Source of the DNA: Xiphias gladius
Lineage: Eukaryota > Chordata > Actinopteri > Istiophoriformes > Xiphiidae
Reading direction: 5' to 3'
Assembly: GCF_016859285.1 (NCBI RefSeq)
Contig: NC_053420.1
Location: 9,930,001 to 9,994,000 of the forward strand
DNA length: 64,000 nucleotides
Part shown: positions 55,401 to 64,000 of the stretch, one piece after another
Layout: the number at the start of each line of letters is the position of its first letter
Position numbering within the stretch: position 1 is the first letter of the stretch
Program-made: the position numbers and the translations under genes
The notes under the pieces: generated by a model
What the model was told of the DNA's origin: nothing
The model's input: the letters and a program-made list of their open reading frames with translations, nothing else
Database searches by the model: none

Positions 55401-58400
55401 GCTGCAGGTCTTCATAGGGACAGCAGACGAGAGGCTCCTGAAACCCCACGCCTTCTACCAGGTCCACCGCATCACCGGGAAGACCGTCACCACGCCCAGC
55501 TTGGAGAGGATGATCAATGGGACCAAAGTGCTGGAGATCCCTCTAGAGCCAAAGAACCACATGAGAGTGGTGTGAGTAAAAGAGGGAAGATGTGGGATAC
55601 ACGTTTACCAAAAATAAGTCACGGGTGAATCACCAATGCAATGAATGAGGCAACATCAATCGATAAAAGATTTTTTGGAAACAGTAGCATGTGACCTCAT
55701 GCTTGTTAAGCAATCTGCAGTCGCCACTGCGGTGCTTTTGCGTTGTCCCTCCCATAGTTACGGATGCACAGATACAGTAAACCGTTCCAGTCGTCAGTCC
55801 GTTTTCTTTGGATTTGACATTTATGACGTTGGGTGTGTATTCAGTGCTCTTTCTTTCTATACACAGCCACGGTGGCTATTGCTGCTAATACAAGCCACAC
55901 GGTTTTCATCATTTTTCCTCCCAACAAGTTGCTGTTGCCGCTGACGGAAACTTGAAACGCATCACTTCCTGTGTGCCAGAGAGTTTTTCCAAGAAAGACC
56001 GACCAGACAGCGGGTGTTTACACCAGCAAATAGAAATACTCCGATGAACCTGATGTATGGTAGATCACTGAAAAATAAACGAAAAAAAGTTTAAAAAACA
56101 AAACTAGGTTACAAGTGACTAATCATTCTAAACTGATGCAGATTACAGCCAACCATAATTTGACTATCTCAGTTTTGCAGCCGGTTTTGATGAAAATCAA
56201 GGCGGCAGCGTTTCGAACAGAGCTTTGCATCAGAACTCTGGCATCATTTCAGAACGCTTTCTCATCTTATCTGTCTATTCTCTCGCTTGACAGGATTGAC
56301 TGTGTCGGGATCCTGAAGCTGAGAAATGCAGACATCGAGCTGAGGAACGGTGAGACGGACATCGGACGAAAAAACACACGTGTGCGTTTGGTGTTTCGCG
56401 TCCACATTCCCCAAGCTGGAGGCCAGCTTGTGTCTCTTCAAGTTGCCTCTGATCCTATTGAATGCTGTAAGGAGTGTTTAATTCATGATAAGCTGAATTT
56501 TGCTTCCTGTTGCTGGTTCATGATATCTAGTGTTGTAGAAGTTGCAGTTTTATCCATTTATTTATACTACCGTTTATATGTGTAGGCATAAGCTTAATGC
56601 ATTTTCAAGCTACTTAAAAGTATGTATATTCCTCCTACACATGAAAATTTGAATTCAGAGGCAATAAAAGAAACATTTAATTAATTCTGTACACTCAGGG
56701 TTTGCCGCTATGATTGTATGACCAGTAGCTTATGCTGTTTAATGTTAGAAAACTTTAGATAGCTATTGCTGTGTTGCCGACAAGTTTACTAACTTTATGA
56801 CTTTTTTTTGCTTGAGCAGCTCTTCTATTATTTTATCATCAAGTATCATCTCATTACCACTTGTGGCCAAAAGTTACAAAGGCTGGCCATAACATGAAAA
56901 TTTTCTTACTCACGCTGGGTCTTTCAAACAGCTGTGTCTTCCTGTTTCCTCAGCCCAGCGCTCAGCTCAGGAGCTCCCTGCAGTCGAGAGGCAGGACCTG
57001 GACCGATGCTCAGTGCTCGGTGGTCAACAAATGGTCCTCACTGGACAAAATTTCACTCCCGACTCCAAGGTGATATTCTCTGAGAAGACACAAGGTGAGA
57101 AAAAGATCTTTTTTTAAATCGGTATACATCTGGCCAAGCGATGGCAGAACTCTAACCTCTAATATTCTTATTGTTCTTCTAGCTGAGAGTAATATGAGTC
57201 ACCGCTCTCATCTCCGTACAGTAAATTAAAAGCTACTGCCATCACCCTGTTAGTTTAGCACAAAGACTGGAAACAGGGCAAAACAGCTGACAAAATCTGC
57301 CTACCATCACCTCCAAAGCTCACTAACAGGTTATATTTCTTGGCTTGGCACAGGGACAGACAAGACTCCATGAAGTCAATGCTCTTGGACAAGAAATAGT
57401 CTGGCATATAACCTTCTGTAAAAGCACAAATTGTTGATTTCACAGTTAGGAAATAAACCATGTTAATAAGCTTTAGAGATGCCGGTAGATAGATTTTGCT
57501 ACTTTTGGGCCGAGCCAGGCTAGCCGTCTCCCCGTTTCCAGTATTTATGCTAAACTAAACCCACTGACTACTGGCTGTTGCTTTCGTACTTTCAAAAAAA
57601 AAAGCGAATCATTGTATTTTCCCCAAATGTTGAGCTATTCCGGTCTAGACCTGCTCTGTATGAAAAGTGCCCTGAGACAACCTCTGTTATGATTTGGCGC
57701 CATTTATAAAAATGAATTGAACTAAACTGAATTGAATTGAATTCCTTAAATATATATAGTGCTGTTAGTGTGTAATGCTTCAAGTTATTATGACTATTTT
57801 TGGTGTGTTTTATGTCGACCTGTGATTGTTATGTATATATATTTGGATTCAAAACTGGTTTCTATGATAAAAATAGACTAATATTTTGTACATCACCCAG
57901 ATACATCCTCCAAATATCCTGCTTGAGTGAGTTCACCTACTCATATAGTATTTGTGTTTTCAGTTTTTTTTGCATATTGCCCAGGCAACATCAACTTTCA
58001 ATGACGCACGCCTTCCTTCAGCCCCCACTGACAAAATGAACAATTTGTTTAAACTTTTACTGGAGATTTCAATGTGGAAATTTCTCACCTCCTTGCTGCT
58101 CCTTCTGCCCACATAAAGTTGTTGGCTTACATGATTTGAGAGCAGGATGGTTACAGTTGACTGCATGTAAAGCCTCCTTGCTACTTGGTGTGGGGTTTCA
58201 TGCAACAGGATGTGGTTTGACAGACTGATAAAGATTCAGACCCAGAGCAAAGGCTTTTTTTTTTTTTTTTTTTTTTTCAAAGCGTGGGTAGTAAACAGAA
58301 ACAGTGGGTAAAAACTGAGGTGGGAATGAAACGCTAAACAAGACATAAAAGAGAAACCAGTTTTCCACTGTCTGTGTATAAACGTGTTCACTGCAAATTA

Positions 58401-61400
58401 AAGACAGAATTGATATAACCTGATTTCTTACAAATTCGTGGATTTTCACCTGATCAAACATGCTTTTTATAGCTTGCTATTTTCTGAAATACACTTATTT
58501 GGTTTCTTGCTTCTCATGAGTTTCATGAGAAGATCGAAGTAGTCTGGCACATATACCCCAGTAGCAACTTGTTGGTTTTATACTTTGTTTGTTGTATGGA
58601 TTAAACAGACAAGATATACATAACATGTTAATTAGCGAGCTGTACACATGCTGGTTTTGTCACCCTTGTACGGAGCCAGGCTAGCCGTTTCCCTCTGTTT
58701 TCAGTCTTTATGCTAAGCTAAGCTAACCAGCTGGTGACTGCAGCTACATATTTCTTATCTATAAATGAGAGTGGTATCTATCTGTTTATTTAACTCTCAG
58801 CAAGAAAGCAAACAGGTGGATCTTCCAAAATGCCAAACTATTGTTTTAAACTTCCACTGCTTTAATGCCTGCACCCTGTCTTCCCTCTGCTTTCAGACGG
58901 GCAGCAAATCTGGGAGGTGGAAGCCACTGTGGACAGAGACAAAACACAAGCTGTGAGTTAACTTTTGCTTATCTGTGCTGACAAATGCATGCAGGCAGTT
59001 GCATATTTTACATAACCTTTGATGTACATTTGTAGATATATTCAATCATCAACATTGTCTGGCGCAAAATTCATGCACATTCAAAACAGCAAGCAATATA
59101 CAAAATCTATGACCACTATGCTGATTTTGATCTGACACTCACAGCGGAGTGATATGGGCCAGCCTACACCTTTCTGTTGAAACATGATAGTTTGTCTGAA
59201 GTGCCAAGTTTTTCTGTTGTGTCGCAATCCCCGTCTAGAACATGCTGTTTGTTGAGGTCCCTCCGTATCGAGACCGGAGCATTTGCCATCCAGCCAAAGT
59301 CAACTTCTACGTCATCAATGGGAAGAAGAAACGTAGTCAGCCTCAGCACTTCATCTACACTCCAGTGATAGGTATATATCTGTTAACCCACATCTGTCAC
59401 CACAGGAGGAAAAGGGGTAACAGGAATGTCTGGAGGGTGTCCAAATGGTTAAAAGTTCCCAGCCCTGGGGTTGGCAGAAAAAGTCAGGGCTGGTGTTGTG
59501 AGGAAATATCGTTCTCACCTATATCAACACAAACTTCATGGTGAAAGACATCACGCAACAAATTTAACCTCCATTTAGACTTCTGTATTCACATCGATGC
59601 CAGCAAATGAGGACAAAAATCAATATTAATTCAACCTTAGACTGGTAGTAGTGTTGCTGAAAAGAGGCTAATGTGTGCTAAGTCAATCATCCCCTTATTA
59701 AGTCAGACTTAGAGCATACAGGAAATTGAAACACTTTAATCAGATAAGATCTAACTTCTACATGATTAAAGGATCATATCAACCTGAAGACAGTTTAACA
59801 CAGAAAGAAGAAGCTAAGGGGGATCTTTCATGATCTTCATTTTAAACTGATGTTCTACAGTCTTATGAGAAGTCAGACCCAGTCACAAGAACTTGATCAG
59901 CTGCAGCCACGACACAGGCTTTTGCGTAGGGTTGACAGCTCTCACTTGTTCTCGAGGGGGAAAATCTTCCACTCCACCATCTGAAATTCAGACACACTGT
60001 TTGGCACATTTTAAAAAGCATTTCAGGGAACACAAAACTGCATTAATGAGAGTAGAAACAGATGTTGAAGATGACAAAAGGGGATACATGAAAGGGAAAC
60101 TAAATTACAGTTATTCATCATTAAATGTATTGTTTGAATTTTCCTTAAATTACTTAGTCCCTGTAACATCTTAGGACTCACTCACCATTTTTAACCATGG
60201 TAGCAGCTCTATGGATGGCAATGTTGGTCTGTCGTTTGGTCACTCCACCACTTTGGTCAAGAAAGATGTATATCTCAACAATTATTAGATGGATTGCCAT
60301 AAAATTTCTTCAGCTATTCATGGTCCCGAGAGGACAAATTCTAATGACTTTGGTTATCCTGTGACTTTTCCTTTATCACCATCATCAGGTCAAAATTCAG
60401 TTCTGCCCAGTACTTTGCTTTTGACCAGATACCTGCAAAACTCACGACATTCCCACCCGCCTCAGCTGTTCTGTGTGTTCGGTGCTAAGTAGAAAATTTT
60501 AGAATGGTATCACGCAAAGGTTGGTGAAGACCGTGAACCTTATACCTGCTAAACATTAGCATGTTAGCATTGTCACTGTGAGCATTTTATCTGCTGACGT
60601 TACCATTTAGCTCATACAACCTCAAAGAGATGCTAGCATGGCAATAGAGTCTCTGCTTCTGTACTTATGGTCTCATCAGTGAGCTAATGATACGATCTTA
60701 CTCATCTTGCGAGGTCAGATAATCTGTGTTTTTATATTGCAGCCATTAAAGCAGAGCCACTGGATGACTATCAGTTGAATTCATATGGCTACTCAGATAA
60801 TCAGACACTGTCTGGCCTGTCCATGAAGTCACTCTACCATCACCTGGAGCAGGACAACAACCATCAAGCCTTGAATGCTTCTCCAACACTCTACCATCTA
60901 GCCACTGTAGACCCCAGAGCCTGCGTGTTAACACCTGATCCACTGGATGATCAGTCAGTCTATTACCAGGCCAGAGCCGGTACTCTGATCAACAGTCCTG
61001 TGCTGTACCACTCTGCAAACCAATGTTACAGCAGCTGTGGTACCACCCTCCTTGGTGGCTCCCCAATAGTTTCCCACCCTGCCACTCCCAGCCAGTGTGT
61101 CAGTGCCAGAACCCCAATGGCCAAACTGAGTGAAGGTCCTCAGGTCGGGGATTCATTCGAGGCCTGTTTATTGTCAAGACATCAGAGTTTTGTGCAGACA
61201 ACGCTGCCACTGGGGAAGTCACCACCTTTAAGATACATCCAAGGTCAAGCTCAGGGGAAGGCCGGCTGCAGAGTGGAGCCGGGTAGAGGAAACCACGAGG
61301 AACAGGCTCCAGAGAGGGTCACAGTCAAACAAGAGAACCTCAGCTATGCCTACCTGGAGGATGGTGAGTATTACTGTTATATACTGTTCTGCTAAATGGG

Positions 61401-63205
61401 TCAGTGTGCGGTGAAAGAAATGCTGGTCGGATTGTTGAACATCGTCAGAATCAACTCTATCCCTCACACCTTTCCAACATCAGAACTAGGGGAGAAGTGT
61501 GTGACGATTTTTGTAACTTTTGGAAACCAACGGCTCGACTCGCACTTCCACTTGATGCTACAGTATGTAACTTTGTAATAATATTTTTAGTTGAAATTTG
61601 TTCCAAAACATATCTTAATGTGGAGAAGTGCTGTCAAAGGCTTCTGTGACCCAGGCTCATTGAACGGCCTGGTCGCAATGCAGAGCTATTCCCTTCTAAA
61701 GTGTTTGAGCGAGCCTCGCCCTTCTAAAAGATCAGACAAGGCCAAAGTCAGGAGTGGGAGCTGTCAATCAATACGTGATTGTGCTTCTAGTCTACCGTTC
61801 CTTTCGCACCAAGGCTTTTTGGTTTTAAAAAGTTCTCGAGAAAGCTGACAGATTGTTTCATCCAGAAAATAAGAAATACACTATTTAAAAATCTCTACAT
61901 ATAACAGGGTGGAAAAAGAAATTTGGAAGCCTGGGGGATGGGTATTTTCAGTCCAGTCTGCAAATGCATACGAGCACACTGAAACTGTACGCTTGCAAAT
62001 GCTCCCTTGTGGTTTTTCTGTTGGGCCTTTCAATCCACTTTCCTGTCTGTTTCGGTCTGACTCTCACTCTGTCACACGCACAAACATGTACACTTGCAGA
62101 AGCTTCATGAGCAGGCCCAGTCTCATTTGAAATAAATGTGTACAACTAGCTTATGATTTCTTATGTATTTGAAGTTAATGAAGGAGAAAGAAGCAATACC
62201 AACATGACGTGAGAGAACGAATAATTTACCCTGACCTTGTTTGCTGTGGGGAAAGGTTTCTGTTTACACATCTGTGATGGAAGACAGAAACAGGAAGTGT
62301 ATTGTACAGGCAAATATATGCAGACACACCTGTGCTAAAGAAGGAAAAGAAGAAAAATGAAAAGCAGTCCTTTGTCTCTGACACAGGCTGGAGTAAGGAA
62401 ACTACGGATAATCTGTTTTATTGAGCATCAGAGGCAGTTTAACCAAAATACACTTCTATGTTTATGCTATTATCACCATTTGTCATTGTTTCTTGAGATT
62501 ATATCTAATTGTTTAATCGATTAATAATATTGTTATTCTTTCTGTCAAAAGATGAATTTGTAAGAACTGTACTTATTTCTGTTAGGAAAGAGATCCTTGA
62601 TCAGTCCAGAAACCACTGCCAATAATATGTTCAGGACAATAGAGACATCTTGTGGACATTAATGTAATTGCAATACTTCACATTATCACTGCGGAGATTG
62701 CAAGTCAACATTGGACTGATTTTATGTGTGTCTTAATTTCCCCTCATCTCTCTGCTGTGGACCTTCATATAAAAGCATAAGATGCACCCAAAAAAAGCGG
62801 ACTTTGACAACAAAAATGCACACACACACACACACACACACAGACACACATACACACACACACAGACTACCTTGTAGCCGGCTTAATCCCCTGACTCTGG
62901 GATAAATCAAATGAGTAACCTGAGGATAAATGGGATGAGAGCAACACCAGTTTTGACTGGAATTGCCTCTTTTTTCCACAAACAAAAAGTTATGCCATAA
63001 GAAATTAAAAAAAAAACCCACACAAAGGGGTTTTAAATATGCATATGAGACCTTTAGGTATAACAGACCAATTCCTTTGGAATCGTCTCTTCTTGCATTA
63101 TTTTTACGTTGTTGTGAAAATTAAAGTTGCTCATCCAAATTTTTTGAATGTTTTCCAGTGAACGACATCATAAGAAGGGACCTGAAAGGCCACAACGGAG
63201 AGTGA
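52463..63205 (+). CDS. nfatc2: NFATC2, calcineurin-regulated transcription factor, complete
   Basis: Coding exons: 52463-52589, 53416-54394, 54593-54764, 55369-55571, 56294-56466, 56954-57094, 58897-58952, 59239-59371, 60743-61363, 63159-63205; all GT/AG and in frame, 883 residues (human about 925). NFATC2 is cytoplasmic when phosphorylated; calcineurin dephosphorylates it and it enters the nucleus to bind GGAAA sites with AP-1. Seen: N-terminal acidic start [10 protein letters not shown]; calcineurin docking PRIEIT (111-116); serine-rich SPASSNSS and SPCVSP; SP repeat [16 protein letters not shown]; Rel DNA-recognition loop [10 protein letters not shown] (403-412); Rel/IPT region to about 661 with nuclear signal KKKR (646-649); SUMO-type sites IKAE (663-666) and VKQE (856-859); end [15 protein letters not shown]. 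Odd: the first nuclear signal KRR is KRA (235-237), and the LxVP-like site is YMVP (351-354). Teleost a/b paralogue is not resolved. Introns 6 and 8 carry MITEs. Confidence 0.96.
57205..57645. mobile_element. MITE family A, copy in nfatc2 intron 6
   Basis: GTTAGTTTAGCACAAAGACT, GGAAACAGGGCAAAACAGCT, CACCTCCAAAGCTCACTAAC, then the reverse arm GTTTCCAGTATTTATGCTAA and CCCCAAATGTTGAGCTATTC. Both arms are present, so this copy can fold back on itself. Confidence 0.7.
57655..57745 (+). repeat. Retroposon 3' tail with TGAAT repeats in nfatc2 intron 6
   Basis: AAAAGTGCCCTGAGACAACC, TTATGATTTGGCGCCATTTA and a GAATT/TGAAT repeat tail are typical of fish SINE/LINE 3' ends. Confidence 0.55.
58255..58278. 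repeat. T homopolymer in nfatc2 intron 6
   Basis: Over 20 T in a row. Confidence 0.9.
58500..58855. mobile_element. MITE family A, second copy in nfatc2 intron 6
   Basis: GTCTGGCACATATACCCCAG, GCCAGGCTAGCCGTTTCCCT, TTTATGCTAAGCTAAGCTAA, GAGAGTGGTATCTATC and CCAAAATGCCAAACTATTGT. The left arm is lost. It ends about 40 bp before exon 7 (58897). Confidence 0.7.
60196..60645 (-). mobile_element. MITE family B, copy 5 in nfatc2 intron 8
   Basis: GGTAGCAGCTCTATGGATGG, ATTAGATGGATTGCCATAAA, GACAAATTCTAATGACTTTG, ACATTAGCATGTTAGCATTG and GAGATGCTAGCATGGCAATA. The order matches copy 2. It ends about 100 bp before exon 9. Confidence 0.7.
61364..63158 (+). other. Last nfatc2 intron
   Basis: 1795-bp intron. 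If retained, translation would add ten codons and stop at 61393-61395, which would give a shorter C-terminus without VNDIIRR. Contains a CA repeat at 62819-62865. No other gene is seen. Confidence 0.6.
62819..62865. repeat. (CA)n microsatellite in the last nfatc2 intron
   Basis: CA units interrupted by GA and TA. Confidence 0.93.
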
Positions 63206-63725
63206 ACCTGGAGGGCCTGCAGCGGCCCCTGATGTCCATTACATTCCAAGTTTAAGCAGTAAACATAATCTGCAGACTTCAGAAACTATAGAATCCTTAT
63301 TGTCTTGGCGGAAAGCTTGTACTTGCAAGACTTGTAGTTAAAAAACTAGACCAGATTGGTGGCAAAAATTTTAGGCAAACAACAGAAACTAATCCATAAG
63401 AAGCTTATGTTGACTTTATTTCAATATTACATCGTGTTTCTGTGAAACTAGCAAGGGTGGTGGTTCATTGTACAAACTCAGTTCTCAGGTACAACATTTT
63501 ACATCAGAAAATTGGTCAGCTCTCTGTTACTTTATTAACCTTCACTATTATCATACAGTTTAGCCTTAGCAAAGATAATAGAACATATGTTATACCTTAA
63601 ACTGTGTGTCTGTGTTGTATCTTTATTTTAACCTGTTTGACTTCTCTCTGGTCATATATTTGTACAATTGCTCATTGTAAGCATGTATAAAATGTTTTAT
63701 AATAAATAAAATCTGCTTATATGAA
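63206..63725 (+). other. nfatc2 3'UTR
   Basis: AT-rich sequence after TGA (63203-63205), ending in overlapping AATAAATAAA poly(A) signals at 63701-63710. Confidence 0.65.
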
Positions 63726-64000
63726 TCAGATAATTTAATATATAACGTCTTAGCCGAAAAATGAATCTCTTTTCTGTAATTATCATATTTGTTTTAGTAA
63801 TACAGGCTGTTTATTTTAAGATTATCAACAAAGTGATACCAAAATAGTGTCAAATAAGTGCAATACAAAACTGTCTAAATACCTTGTGTATTACATTCAC
63901 AAATGTAAATATTAAAATGTAAGAACAATAATAATGATAGACTTTTTGTATACACTGCTTTTCAAAACAAAGATACAAAAGTACTTTATATTTAAAACAT
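63726..64000. other. Downstream AT-rich DNA, no gene seen
   Basis: No coding or RNA signal to the window end. Confidence 0.5.

Noticed and set aside
1-64000. CRISPR arrays, LTR or endogenous retroviral elements, ribosomal RNA
   Set aside because: No regularly spaced repeats, no LTR pairs, no gag/pol/env-like frames and no rRNA signatures were recognised.

Overview
This window is vertebrate nuclear DNA from a teleost fish, most likely a percomorph. It holds small exons with GT/AG introns, tRNA genes with internal promoters, long CA/GT microsatellites, and many short inverted-repeat elements of kinds I know from spiny-rayed fish genomes. The species cannot be named from sequence alone. I saw no prokaryotic operons, CRISPR arrays, LTR or retroviral elements.

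Four protein-coding genes lie head to tail on the + strand. (1) 60-714 is the last coding exon of an adenosine receptor, closest to A3 (adora3-like); its first exon lies left of the window. (2) 5053-5724 is an intronless coding region for a NAT8/camello-type membrane N-acetyltransferase of 223 residues; a CpG-rich tract at 2700-3370 may be its promoter and untranslated first exon. (3) 39260-45960 is a complete cyp24a1 (vitamin D 24-hydroxylase, mitochondrial P450) with 11 coding exons, 513 residues and a spliced 3'UTR, behind a TATA box and a candidate vitamin D response element. (4) 52463-63205 is a complete nfatc2 (calcineurin-regulated transcription factor) with 10 coding exons and 883 residues. 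Every exon junction of genes 3 and 4 was checked for GT/AG and frame, and they join without a break. The genes do not form an operon or an obvious shared pathway, although vitamin D and calcineurin/NFAT signalling both act in immune and bone cells.

RNA genes are three near-identical tRNA-Thr(TGT): two in tandem at 6.3-6.9 kb on + and one at 50.0 kb on -. A tRNA-Thr-derived body with a TTT anticodon at 48.5 kb looks like a pseudogene.

The 33 kb between the acetyltransferase and cyp24a1 has no gene I can support. It is filled with transposon remains: an L1-clade LINE (21.5-25.1 kb, -), an L2/Rex1-like LINE (25.4-27.0 kb, -; a second piece at 50.7-51.7 kb, +), Tc1-like pieces (17.8-18.2 and 19.3 kb), and six recurring MITE-like families, here called A to F. 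Families A, B and D also sit in introns or just downstream of cyp24a1 and nfatc2.

I did not find a convincing undescribed biological system. The best leads are a Gly-Gly at the cyp24a1 regiospecificity site, a consensus DR3 vitamin D receptor site in cyp24a1 intron 5, the promoter DR3-like site, altered regulatory motifs in NFATC2, the TTT-anticodon tRNA-Thr relic, and two perfect short hairpins.
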